Assembly (NCBI RefSeq): GCF_002803085.1
Contig: NZ_NNBJ01000018.1
Span: 1-64,000 of the forward strand
DNA from: Streptomyces sp. CB01201
GTDB taxonomy: Bacteria > Actinomycetota > Actinomycetes > Streptomycetales > Streptomycetaceae
Direction: 5' to 3'
DNA: 64,000 nucleotides
Below, piece after piece: positions 8,981 to 16,833 of the stretch (its first letter is position 1; every line of letters starts with the position of its first letter). The notes beneath the pieces were generated by a model. The model worked only from the letters and a program-made list of their open reading frames with translations. It did no database searches and was not told where the DNA came from. Both the position numbers and the translations under genes were made by a program.

Positions 8981-9723
8981 TCGCCCTGCTCCAACTCGGC
9001 TATCAGGTCCGGGAGTTCGGCGACGGAACCGAGCACATGGGTGGCGCCGGCCGTGGCGAGGGCCGCCTTGTCGTGCGCCCCGGTGAGGACGCCCGCGACC
9101 ATCCCGGCGCCGGAGCGCACGCCGCTGAGCATGTCGTACGAGGTGTCGCCCGCCACCGCGATGTCGCGTACGGAGTCGACGGCGCCGGTGCGCAGGAAGG
9201 CGCTGAGCACCATGTCGGGGTAGGGGCGGCCGCGGCCGCCCGCGTCGGCCGGGCACAGGGTGAGCGGGACGAGGTCCTGCCAGCCGAGCGCCTTGAGGAT
9301 CGCGTCCTGGGTGACCCGGGCGAACCCGGTGGACAGGACCACCGTCCGCCCTTCCGCGGCGAGCCGCTCGATGGCCTCGCGGGCACCCGGGACGGGGGCG
9401 ATGAGGCCGCCGTCGACGAGCGTCCCGTACGCCTCCTCGAAGGCGGTGTTGGCCGTCTGCGCCTTGTCCTCGTCGCCGAAGAGGTGCCGGAAGACGGAGA
9501 TCTTGGACTCGCCCATGGTGGCGCGGACGTAGTCGAGCATCGTGGCGTGCTCGGCGGAGCCCGGCTCGACGCCGAGCCGCCCGGCGGCGCTCGCGAAGGC
9601 CCGCTCGACGAGCCCGCCGTCGGCGACGGTGGTGCCCGCCATGTCGAGCACGATCAGCTTGTACGTGGTCGTGGGGCCGAGGGCGGCCGTCTGATTGCGC
9701 ATGGTCGATTCGCCTGTGGTCAT
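8977..9723 (-). CDS. Phosphonatase-like HAD hydrolase (PhnX relative)
   Basis: This 248-residue protein has DMAGTT in place of the common DxDxT HAD motif, with the nucleophile at Asp27, and GRGRPYPDMVL near the C-terminal motifs. Both are distinctive of phosphonoacetaldehyde hydrolase relatives. The cap contains MGESKISVF with Lys74 at the place where PhnX carries its Schiff-base lysine. The expected reaction is cleavage of the C-P bond of phosphonoacetaldehyde to acetaldehyde and phosphate; an allied substrate remains possible. The start at 9723 follows AAGGAAG, 14 bases after the FAD gene stop. A later in-frame ATG exists at 9702. Confidence 0.88.
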   Translation of the reverse strand: MTTGESTMRNQTAALGPTTTYKLIVLDMAGTTVADGGLVERAFASAAGRLGVEPGSAEHATMLDYVRATMGESKISVFRHLFGDEDKAQTANTAFEEAYGTLVDGGLIAPVPGAREAIERLAAEGRTVVLSTGFARVTQDAILKALGWQDLVPLTLCPADAGGRGRPYPDMVLSAFLRTGAVDSVRDIAVAGDTSYDMLSGVRSGAGMVAGVLTGAHDKAALATAGATHVLGSVAELPDLIAELEQGE

Positions 9724-9737
9724 TGAGGTCAACTTCC

Positions 9738-10868
9738 TTACCAGTCCAGCTCGTTGGCGGTCTGCTCGGCGATGGCGGGCGAGCAGGTCATGCCCCGTCC
9801 GCCCGGTCCGGTCACCAGCCAGACCCCGTCCCGCACCTGCTGGCGGTGCACTACGCGCGAGGTGTCGGTGCACTGGGCGTAGACCCCGGCCCAACGGCGC
9901 TGGATCTTGGGCAGCGGCCGGCCGAGGAAGGACTCGACGACCCCGACGAGGTGCTCGTACGGCTCCTCCAGCACATCGAAGGCGAAGGGGTGCTCGTACT
10001 CGTGCGTGTCGCCGATGGTCAGCCCGCCGTCCGCGCGCTGCACCATGAGCAGCTGCATCTTGTGCGCGGCGGCGGTCGCCTCCTGGGCCTGCCCGCCGTT
10101 CAGCGCGTCGAGCGCCTCGCTCGCGTACGCCGGGTAGTAGCGGAAGCTGTCGGCGTCGGCGATGGAGGTGGTGAGCGGCTCACCCAGCGGGGCGGTCTGC
10201 ATCATCTGGAGGCGTACGCGCCGCACGGGCAGCTCGGGGGCGAGTTCGCGGACGAGGCCGCCGAGCCAGGCGCCCGTGCACAGGACGACCGTGTCGCCGG
10301 TGTGCACATCGCCGTGGTCGTCGCGGACCGCACTGCCGTGCGCGCCCTCGACGACCTCGCGGACCTCCCTGCCGCCCAGGAAGGTGTAGCGCCCGGAAGC
10401 CAACAGCTCGGCCTTCAGTGCGAGTTGAGCGGTGCGGGGCTCGACGGCGGCGTCCCGCTCGCACCACAGGGCGGCCCGGAAGTCGCCGCGCAGGGCCGGG
10501 TTGAGGGCGCGCGTCTCGTCGGCGGTGAGGAGCTTGTAGCCGCGTGCGGCGGCATCCTCGCGGGCCAACGCGGCCTCGGCGACGGCGAGTTCCAGATCGG
10601 TACGCAGGGGGGTCAGCGAGCCGTTGGCCCGGAAGCCGAGCCCGGGGACGCGCTTGCCGATCCCCTCCCACAGCTCGCGGGCGCGCAGCGCGGTGTCCAG
10701 CTCCTCGCCGCCGGCCCGGCCACTGATCCATATCTGGCCGAAGTTGCGGAGCGAAGCCCCGCGCGCCTCGCTCTCGCGCTCGATGTGTACGACCTCGTGG
10801 CCGCGTTCCACTGCGTGCCAGGCGTGCATGGTTCCCACCACGCCGGCTCCAACGACGATGACTCTCAC
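9738..10868 (-). CDS. FAD-dependent aminophosphonate oxidoreductase (DAO/TIGR03364 type)
   Basis: This 376-residue protein has an N-terminal FAD-binding motif (VIVVGAGVVGTMHAWHAVER, residues 3-22), GASLRNFGQIWISG, and C-terminal WLVTGPGGRGMTCSPAIAE, as in glycine/D-amino-acid oxidases. Family members next to PhnX-like genes oxidise N-methyl-AEP and in some cases AEP directly to phosphonoacetaldehyde. No PhnW transaminase is present here, so this enzyme probably feeds the hydrolase. The GTG at 10868 has GAGGAG upstream and begins exactly at the FAD strand; the longer frame is unlikely. It is first in the operon. Confidence 0.85.
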   Translation of the reverse strand: MRVIVVGAGVVGTMHAWHAVERGHEVVHIERESEARGASLRNFGQIWISGRAGGEELDTALRARELWEGIGKRVPGLGFRANGSLTPLRTDLELAVAEAALAREDAAARGYKLLTADETRALNPALRGDFRAALWCERDAAVEPRTAQLALKAELLASGRYTFLGGREVREVVEGAHGSAVRDDHGDVHTGDTVVLCTGAWLGGLVRELAPELPVRRVRLQMMQTAPLGEPLTTSIADADSFRYYPAYASEALDALNGGQAQEATAAAHKMQLLMVQRADGGLTIGDTHEYEHPFAFDVLEEPYEHLVGVVESFLGRPLPKIQRRWAGVYAQCTDTSRVVHRQQVRDGVWLVTGPGGRGMTCSPAIAEQTANELDW

Positions 10869-10943
10869 GGCGGCAACGCTCCTCGGGACGGGTGTCCCGG
10901 GCCGGTCCTGTTGGCAACGGGACGGTGAACGAGTCCCCAAGCT

Positions 10944-10955
10944 TGGACTAGACCC
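10944..10955. promoter_or_regulatory. Candidate GntR/HutC operator
   Basis: TGGACTAGACCC matches 10 of 12 positions of the TGGTCTAGACCA half-palindromes bound by several HutC-subfamily GntR proteins. It lies 76 bases upstream of the FAD oxidoreductase start, where an operator for the GntR gene product (11949-12785) would be expected. Confidence 0.4.
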
Positions 10956-11029
10956 GTTACCTTCTCGTTATCCCCCGCCCGACGGCACGGCACCCCCGTC
11001 CGGGGCTCCGCCCCGCGCCCCGTACCGCG

Positions 11030-11066
11030 CCTGAAGGCCGCTCGTCCTCAAACGCCGGACAGGCTG
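11030..11066. repeat. Streptomyces interspersed element
   Basis: The sequence around GCTCGTCCTCAAACGCCGGA, together with the GGGGCTCCGCCCC dyad near 11006, is of a kind recurring in many Streptomyces intergenic regions (recalled, not searched). It stands at the head of the repeat array. Confidence 0.5.
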
Positions 11067-11143
11067 AAGACGCCCCCATGCGGCCGGCATCGAGGCCTTT
11101 GGGGCCACCTACAGAGGGCACGACCGACGGGGCTCCGGGTCAC

Positions 11144-11855
11144 CTACAAGGGGCGCGGGACTGTGACACCGCGCGACTCCCGCCGGGGTGGGCGCGACCA
11201 AGGGCGACTCCGGATCACCCACAAGGGGCGCGGGACTGTGACACCGCGCGGCTCCCGCCGCGGTGCGCGCGACCAAGGGCGACTCCGGGTCACCTACAGG
11301 GGCGCGGGGAACTGCGCGACCAGCCACCCACGGCGGACGGACGAGAACGGGGTTGGGGGCGCGGGACTGTGACACCGCGCGACTCCCGCCGCGGTGCGCG
11401 CGACCAAGGGCGACTCCGGGTCACCTACAGGGGCGCGGGGAACTGCGCGACCAGCCACCCACGGCGGACGGACGAGAACGGGGTTGGGGGCGCGGGACTG
11501 TGACACCGCACGGCTCCCGCCGGGGTGGGCGCGACCAAGGGCGACTCCGGGTCACCTACAGGGCGCGGGGAACTGCGCGACCAGCCACCCACGGCGGACG
11601 GACGAGAGCGGGGTTGGGGGCGCGGGACTGTGACACCGCGCGGCTCCCGCCGCGGTGGGCGCGACCAAGGGCGACTCCGGGTCACCCACAAGGGGCGCGG
11701 GACTGTGACACCGCGCGGCTCCCGCCGCGGTGGGCGCGACCAAGGGGGGCTCCGGGTCACCCACAAGGGGCGCGGGGAACTGCGCGACCAGCCACCCACG
11801 GCGGACGGACGAGAACGGGGTTGGGGGCGCGGGGAACTGCGCGAACGGCCCCCGC
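11144..11855. repeat. Composite tandem-repeat array of two modules
   Basis: Two modules alternate. Module A (about 75 bases, starting GACTGTGACACCGCGC and ending near CCACAAGGGGCGCGG) begins at 11159, 11234, 11365, 11496, 11626 and 11701. Module B (about 56 bases, with GGGGAACTGCGCGACCAGCC) occurs near 11306, 11437, 11567 and 11773, plus a truncated copy near 11831. The order is A-AB-AB-AB-A-AB-b, with spacings of 75 or 130-131 bases. Copies are nearly identical. Long open frames here are by-products of the repeat period. The region holds no supported gene. Confidence 0.9.
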
Positions 11856-11948
11856 GGTCCGCAGCCGGGGCCGGGGTCAGGGGCGGGGGCGGGGCCGCGG
11901 GCCGGAAGGCGGCCGGGGTCGTACAGCCGGGCCGGGGCTCGCCAGGGG

Positions 11949-12785
11949 CTAGCGGCCGAGGTGGGTCGTGAAGGAGAACCGGTCCCCCCGGTACAGCGTC
12001 CGGACCCGCTCCAGCGGAGCCCCCGCCGCGTCACGCGAAACCCGATGAATCAGCAGCATCGGCAGCGCCGGCGGAGTCCCGATGAGCAGAGCCTCCCGCG
12101 GCGTCGCAAGCACGGTCTCGATGCGCTCGTCCACGTCACCGAGCGTGAGACCCAGCCGGTCGCGCAGATAGGCGTAAAAGGAGGAGTCGGGCTCGAAGTC
12201 CCGGTCCAGATCGGGCAGCCGGGCCACCGACGCGTACGTGCTCTCCAGCCCCATCCGCTCGTCGTCGGCGAGCAGCACCCGCTCCATGTGCCAGACGGGC
12301 TCGCCCCGTTGGAGCCCGGTCTCGGCGGCGAGCGCGGGCGGGCACGGGAAACGTTCGAGGGCGATGAGGTGACGTCCCGGCTTACGGCCCTGACGGCGCA
12401 CGCCCTCCGTGTAGCTCGCGAGCGAGAGCGGCTGCTCCAGCTTCGCCCCCGCCACCACGGTGCCCCGTCCCTGACGGCGGAGCCGGCCTTCGAGCAGCAG
12501 CTCACGCAGCGCCTGACGCACCGTCTCGCGGGCGACCTCGTACCGAAGGGCCAGATCGCGCTCGGTCGGCAGTGGATCACCCTCCCCCAACTCGTCGACG
12601 AGCAGGGCCACTTGAGCCTTGACGGCGTAGTACTTGGGGATGCGCCCATGGTCCGGGACACCGGAGCGGATGGGGGCGCCCGGCGCCTGGTTCTCGGGGT
12701 ATCCGAGCGGCCCGGGACGGCTGGCCTGCGCGAGGGGGCCGGTCGGTTCGGGGCCGCCGGTCAAGGGGTCGTTCGGGTTTTCCAC
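11949..12785 (-). CDS. GntR-family regulator (HutC subfamily), likely phosphonate regulator
   Basis: This 278-residue protein has a Pro/Gly-rich N-terminal extension of about 45 residues. A winged helix follows (PLPTERDLALRYEVARETVRQALRELL), with the wing at GRLRRQGRGTVV, then a UTRA effector domain (GRKPGRHLIALERF to SFTTHLGR). Such proteins are usually effector-released repressors. Being co-directional with and upstream of the aminophosphonate operon, it most likely controls it. The GTG at 12785 has no clear ribosome site, so a leaderless message or a later start is possible. Confidence 0.85.
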   Translation of the reverse strand: MENPNDPLTGGPEPTGPLAQASRPGPLGYPENQAPGAPIRSGVPDHGRIPKYYAVKAQVALLVDELGEGDPLPTERDLALRYEVARETVRQALRELLLEGRLRRQGRGTVVAGAKLEQPLSLASYTEGVRRQGRKPGRHLIALERFPCPPALAAETGLQRGEPVWHMERVLLADDERMGLESTYASVARLPDLDRDFEPDSSFYAYLRDRLGLTLGDVDERIETVLATPREALLIGTPPALPMLLIHRVSRDAAGAPLERVRTLYRGDRFSFTTHLGR

Positions 12786-12870
12786 AAGGTCGATGCTCGC
12801 ACGGCCAGGTGAACGACCGGGGCCGACCGGGGCCGCCCGGGGCCGCCCGGGGCCGACCGGGGCCGACCGC

Positions 12871-13662
12871 TCAGCGGCCCCGCACCCGCGGCCCCCGCGA
12901 AGCGACGACCAGGGCCGCGCCCGCGATCAGGAGCACGACCGCCGTGAGCGCGAGGCGGGTCAGCGCGCTGCCGCGTCCGGTCGCGGCGAGTTCGTCGTCG
13001 ATCCGGTGCAGCAGATCGCCCTCGGGCACGATCTCGAAGCGGTAGTCGCCGGACTCCCCCACCCACTGCCCGTCGCTCCCCCGGCGCTGCACGACCGCCG
13101 CGTTCGCCGTGATCGTGTCGGGCACGGCGTCGGCGGTGAAGCCCAGCCGCACCGGCACGGTGAGCGTCTTGCCGGGGGCGATGACGAAGCCGGGGAAGCC
13201 GTCGTCGAAGACGCCGATGTGTTCGTCCTCGTCCGTCCTGATGAAGGCGACCGGGTGCGTGCGGCCGGTGGCCGGGTCGTCGAACTCCATCTTGAGCTGG
13301 GTGTTCTTCAAGGTCCGGTCCCGGTCGACCAGGACGAGCACGGGGTGGACCGCGTCGCAGGTCTCGTGCGCGGTATTGGTGAGGTCCAGCGACCAGGCCT
13401 GGCGGCCCGCGCCGGGCTCGTACTCGGCGGGCCCCCCGTGGATCTTGGTGTCCAGGGGGAACGCGGCCCCGGTCCCGGCGGCGCAGAGCGGGAGCTTCAG
13501 CGAGAGCGGCGGGTCGACGGGCGCCGCGGCGACGACCGGCTTGCGCGGTGCGAGGTCGTGACGGCCGGGCGGCAGCCCGCCGTCGTCGGCCGCGGCCACT
13601 CCCGCGAGCGGGGCGAGGAAGGCGGCGGCCACCGCGGTGACGAGGGCGGTACGCAGTCGCAT
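12871..13662 (-). CDS. Membrane-anchored secreted protein of unknown function
   Basis: This 263-residue protein has a signal peptide (MRLRTALVTAVAAAFLAPLAGVAAA), an extracellular beta-rich domain with cysteines in LPLCAAG and HETCDAVHP, and the motifs FDDGFPGFVIAPGKT and YRFEIVPEGD. A C-terminal helix (LALTAVVLLIAGAALVVAS) and an RGPRVRGR tail follow. The layout resembles a surface protein held by a C-terminal helix; no sorting motif is present (TGRGSALT only). The ATG at 13662 is chosen for the signal peptide; longer frames are Arg/Pro-rich. Confidence 0.75.
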   Translation of the reverse strand: MRLRTALVTAVAAAFLAPLAGVAAADDGGLPPGRHDLAPRKPVVAAAPVDPPLSLKLPLCAAGTGAAFPLDTKIHGGPAEYEPGAGRQAWSLDLTNTAHETCDAVHPVLVLVDRDRTLKNTQLKMEFDDPATGRTHPVAFIRTDEDEHIGVFDDGFPGFVIAPGKTLTVPVRLGFTADAVPDTITANAAVVQRRGSDGQWVGESGDYRFEIVPEGDLLHRIDDELAATGRGSALTRLALTAVVLLIAGAALVVASRGPRVRGR

Positions 13663-13938
13663 GAGGGGCCTTTGCTGCTCGCGGCGTGCGGGGTCCGGTG
13701 GCCGCCGCCCGTCCGGATGCGGGTCCTCCGGTCGAGCCCGGCCGTGAATCCGCGAGCCTGCCATGCCCCTGCCCACGGTCCGGGCCGCCACGTCCGGGCC
13801 GGCCGCCGGACCCCGTGAAGACCGCCCCATCAGCCCAATATCGGCCCATCGTATGGACGTTCCGCAGCGCCACCCGGGCCCGTCACCCGGCCGCCTGCCA
13901 CGACCACCCACGACCCCGACCCCGACCAGGGGAACGCC

Positions 13939-15033
13939 CTACGGGTACGCCACGTTCGCGCGACCGAAGACGGGGACGAGGACGAGCTGGGCCGCGCCCT
14001 CGGCCACGGAGTGGGGTCCACCGGCGGCCGCGCGGACCGGGATCGCGGGGGCGCCGCCGCGCCGCGCCCGCTCCTCGACGACCGCGTTCACGCCCCGTAC
14101 GAAGGTGTCCTGGTCGGCGACGACCTTGCGGCCGCCGAGCAGCACCGCGTCGATGTCGAGCAGCCCGACCAGGTTGGCGGCCCCCACCCCGAGGAAACGG
14201 GCCGCGGCGGCGATGTCCCCGCGGGCCACCGAGGCCAGGCAGAGCGCCTCGATGCACCCGCGCCCGCCGCAGCCGCACACCGGCCCGCCGAGCAGGATCG
14301 TCTGGTGTCCGAACTCCCCCGCCCCGGTCCGGGCACCGCGGTGCAGCGCCCCGCCGAGGACGAGCCCCGCGCCGAGGCCGCTGCCCAGGTGCAGGTACGC
14401 GAACGACTCCGCCCGGGTGTCGGCGCGCAGGGCGAGGCCGAGGGCGGCCGCGTTGGTGTCCTTGTCCAGGAAGACCTTCTGGCCCAGGCGTTCGGCGAGC
14501 GCGTCGCGCAGCGGGAAGCCGTTCCAGTGCGGGACACCGGTGACCCGGTGCAGCACCCCGCTCTCGTGGTCGAGCGGCCCCGGCATGGCCACGCCGACGC
14601 CCAGCACCCGGCGCCCGCCGGTCAGCGCCTCGGCCTCGGCCGCGGCCGCCTCCACCACCCGTGCGGGCTCCGCGCCGAGATCGAGCGGGACGGTCCTGGC
14701 GCCGACCAGGGTGCCCGCGAGGTCGACGAGGACGGCGGTCAGTTCGTCGCGGTCCAGGTGCAGCCCGATGGCGTGCGCGGCGGACGGGACGAGCTTGAGC
14801 ACGGTGCGCGGCTTGCCGCCGGTGGAGGCGCGGCGGCCCGCCTCGGTGGCCGTGCCCTCGTCCCGCAGCCGCCCGGTGATCTTGCTGACGGCCTGCGGGG
14901 TGAGGCCGGTCCGCTCGGCGAGCTCCAGTCTGCTGATGCCCTCCTCGCCCGCCGCGCGCAGCAGGTCGAGCACCAGCGCGGCGTTGTGGTTGCGCAGTGT
15001 CGGCAGGTTCGCCCCCGTATTGCTCCTGTTCAC
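13939..15033 (-). CDS. ROK-family transcriptional repressor
   Basis: This 364-residue protein begins with a winged helix-turn-helix (ISRLELAERTGLTPQAVSKITGRL). The ROK sugar-kinase-like domain follows with LDKDTNAAALGLAL and the zinc-site motif CGCGGRGCIEAL. NagC/XylR-type proteins repress sugar genes and release DNA on sugar binding. It is divergent from a Gfo/Idh dehydrogenase, its probable target. The GTG at 15033 is preferred (GAGGGAC upstream); frames reaching further would cross the dehydrogenase promoter. Confidence 0.9.
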   Translation of the reverse strand: MNRSNTGANLPTLRNHNAALVLDLLRAAGEEGISRLELAERTGLTPQAVSKITGRLRDEGTATEAGRRASTGGKPRTVLKLVPSAAHAIGLHLDRDELTAVLVDLAGTLVGARTVPLDLGAEPARVVEAAAAEAEALTGGRRVLGVGVAMPGPLDHESGVLHRVTGVPHWNGFPLRDALAERLGQKVFLDKDTNAAALGLALRADTRAESFAYLHLGSGLGAGLVLGGALHRGARTGAGEFGHQTILLGGPVCGCGGRGCIEALCLASVARGDIAAAARFLGVGAANLVGLLDIDAVLLGGRKVVADQDTFVRGVNAVVEERARRGGAPAIPVRAAAGGPHSVAEGAAQLVLVPVFGRANVAYP

Positions 15034-15056
15034 CGACCCATTGTCCCTCTTGCTTG

Positions 15057-15083
15057 CACTTTGGCAACAGCGTTGCTTAAGTG
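15057..15083. promoter_or_regulatory. Large dyad operator, probable ROK binding site
   Basis: CACTT-TG-GCAAC-AGC-GTTGC-TT-AAGTG is a 27-base dyad with two perfect 5-base arm pairs centred on 15070. It sits between the two divergent starts, 18 bases from the dehydrogenase ATG. Such placement blocks both promoters and fits autoregulation. Confidence 0.65.
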
Positions 15084-15100
15084 GATGCATGAAGGATCCC

Positions 15101-16186
15101 ATGAACGCTCCCCAGACCGACGGCCTCCGCGTGGGACTCGTGGGCTACGGCCTTGCGGGTTCCGTCTTCCACGCCCCGCTGATCGCCGCGACCGAGGGCC
15201 TCGTCCTCGACACGGTCGTCACCTCGAACCCCGAGCGCCAGGCGCAGGCCCGCGCCGAGCACGGCGACGCGCTGCGCTTCGCCGGCTCCCCCGAGGAGCT
15301 GTACGACGCCGGTCTCGACCTGGTCGTGATCGCCTCGCCGAACAAGACGCACGTCCCGATCGCGACCGGCGCGCTCAAGGCCGGCCTGCCGGTCGTCGTG
15401 GACAAGCCGCTGGCCGGCACGGCGGACGAGGCCCGCGCCCTCGCAGCGCTCGCGGAGGAGCGCGGCCTGCTGCTCTCGGTCTTCCAGAATCGCCGCTGGG
15501 ACAACGACTTCCTGACCCTCCAGCGGCTGCTCGCGGACGGCGAGCTCGGCGAGGTCCAGCGCTTCGAGTCGCGCTTCGAGCGGTGGCGGCCGCAGCCCAA
15601 GGGCGGCTGGCGCGAGTCGGGCGACCCGTCCGAGATCGGCGGCCTCCTCTACGACCTGGGCAGCCATGTCGTGGACCAGGCGCTCGTCCTGTTCGGCCCC
15701 GCCCTGCGCGTCTACGCCGAGGCCGATGTGCGCCGCCCCGGCGCCGAGGCGGACGACGACACCTTCATCGCGATCACGCACGCGGGCGGCGTCCGCTCGC
15801 ACCTCTACGTCAGCGCGACGACCGCTCAACTCGGGCCGCGCTTGCGCGTGTTGGGCTCGGCGGCGGGCTATGTGAAGTACGGCCTCGACCCCCAGGAAGC
15901 GGCCCTGCGCGAGGGCAAGCGGCCCGGCGCGGACAAGCCCTGGGGCGTGGAGCCGCAGTCGCTGTGGGGTCATCTCGGCTCCGGCGAGTCCCCCCTGACC
16001 GGTGGCGGCGCCCCGGTGGAAACCGTCCCCGGCGACTACCCGGCGTACTACGCGGCCATCGCGAAGGCCCTGCGCGAGGGCGGCGAGCCGCCGGTCACCG
16101 CGCACGAGGCCGCCGCCGCGCTCGACGTCCTGGAGGCGGCCCGCCGCTCGGCCCGCGAGGGCGTCACGGTGGAGCTGGCACTGTGA
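15101..16186 (+). CDS. Gfo/Idh/MocA-family oxidoreductase
   Basis: This 361-residue protein has an N-terminal NAD(P) fold (VGLVGYGLAGSVFHAPLI) and the family catalytic motif VVDKPLAGT (EKP-like lysine). NRRWDNDF and GGLLYDLGSHVVDQAL supply the conserved aspartate and histidine region of the C-terminal domain. Members oxidise sugars, inositols or related polyols. GAAGGA four bases before the ATG at 15101 supports that start; the ATG at 15089 is an alternative. The ROK repressor upstream argues for a sugar-responsive role. The following gene overlaps by four bases. Confidence 0.9.
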   Translation: MNAPQTDGLRVGLVGYGLAGSVFHAPLIAATEGLVLDTVVTSNPERQAQARAEHGDALRFAGSPEELYDAGLDLVVIASPNKTHVPIATGALKAGLPVVVDKPLAGTADEARALAALAEERGLLLSVFQNRRWDNDFLTLQRLLADGELGEVQRFESRFERWRPQPKGGWRESGDPSEIGGLLYDLGSHVVDQALVLFGPALRVYAEADVRRPGAEADDDTFIAITHAGGVRSHLYVSATTAQLGPRLRVLGSAAGYVKYGLDPQEAALREGKRPGADKPWGVEPQSLWGHLGSGESPLTGGGAPVETVPGDYPAYYAAIAKALREGGEPPVTAHEAAAALDVLEAARRSAREGVTVELAL

Positions 16187-16827
16187 GGGCGCGGGACACG
16201 GCGGCGAAGCCGGAGACGGCGGAGTCGGGCCCGGCCGCAGCGGCCGGCAAGGCCCCCGCGGCACCCCCGGAGACGGACCCGACGGCTTCCCTGGAGGCAG
16301 ACCCGGCGGCTTCCCTGAAAGCGAACCCGGTGGCTTTCCTTGAGGGCGAGCAACAGCGCCTGGTCCTGCGGCAGTTCACCTACGAGGACGCCTGGAACCT
16401 GGGCATGCTGCTGCGCGAACTCGCCGTGGCACGCAACGCCCCGGTCGCCATCGACGTACGGCACGGCACACGCCAGGTGTTCCGCTGCGCGCTGCCCGGC
16501 TCCAGCGCCGACAACGACGCGTGGATCGACCGCAAGCGCCGGGTCGCCGAGCGCTACGCGGCCCCGTCCTTCCTGGTCGGCGCCCGCTTCCGCGCGAAGG
16601 GCACGACGTTCGAGGAGTCGTCCCGGCTCGACCCCAACTCCTTTGCCGCGCACGGGGGTTCGTATCCCGTGACGGTCGAGGGCGTCGGGGTCGTGGGCAC
16701 GGCGACGGTGTCGGGCCTGCCGCAGGCGGAGGACCACGCACTGGTGGCCGAGGCGCTGACGCGACTGGTCGGCGGCCTCGGCCACCCGGGCGGTCCGGTC
16801 AACAGCCCCGGCCACAGGGTCGATTGA
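16183..16827 (+). CDS. UPF0303 / heme-degrading-domain family protein
   Basis: This 214-residue protein has an N-terminal stretch of about 45 residues with imperfect PTASLEADPAASLKANP repeats. The UPF0303 fold follows: FTYEDAWNLGMLLRELA, VAIDVRHGTRQVFRCALPG, DNDAWIDRKRRVAERY, and SYPVTVEGVGVVGTATVSGL. The family is related to GlcG/HbpS proteins; its activity is not settled. The GTG start overlaps the dehydrogenase stop (GTGA), so the two are co-translated, suggesting a shared carbohydrate-linked role. Confidence 0.82.
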   Translation: MRARDTAAKPETAESGPAAAAGKAPAAPPETDPTASLEADPAASLKANPVAFLEGEQQRLVLRQFTYEDAWNLGMLLRELAVARNAPVAIDVRHGTRQVFRCALPGSSADNDAWIDRKRRVAERYAAPSFLVGARFRAKGTTFEESSRLDPNSFAAHGGSYPVTVEGVGVVGTATVSGLPQAEDHALVAEALTRLVGGLGHPGGPVNSPGHRVD

Positions 16828-16833
16828 CGGCTG

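Noticed and set aside
11144..11855. CRISPR array
   Set aside because: Modules abut without unique spacers, are 56-75 bases long, and no cas genes are near.
11078..11952. Several overlapping open frames in the repeat array
   Set aside because: They are generated by the repeat period; composition and absence of start signals argue against protein.
13763..15100. Long plus-strand frame leading into the Gfo/Idh gene
   Set aside because: It is antisense to the ROK gene and would cross the dyad operator; GAAGGA before 15101 marks the start.
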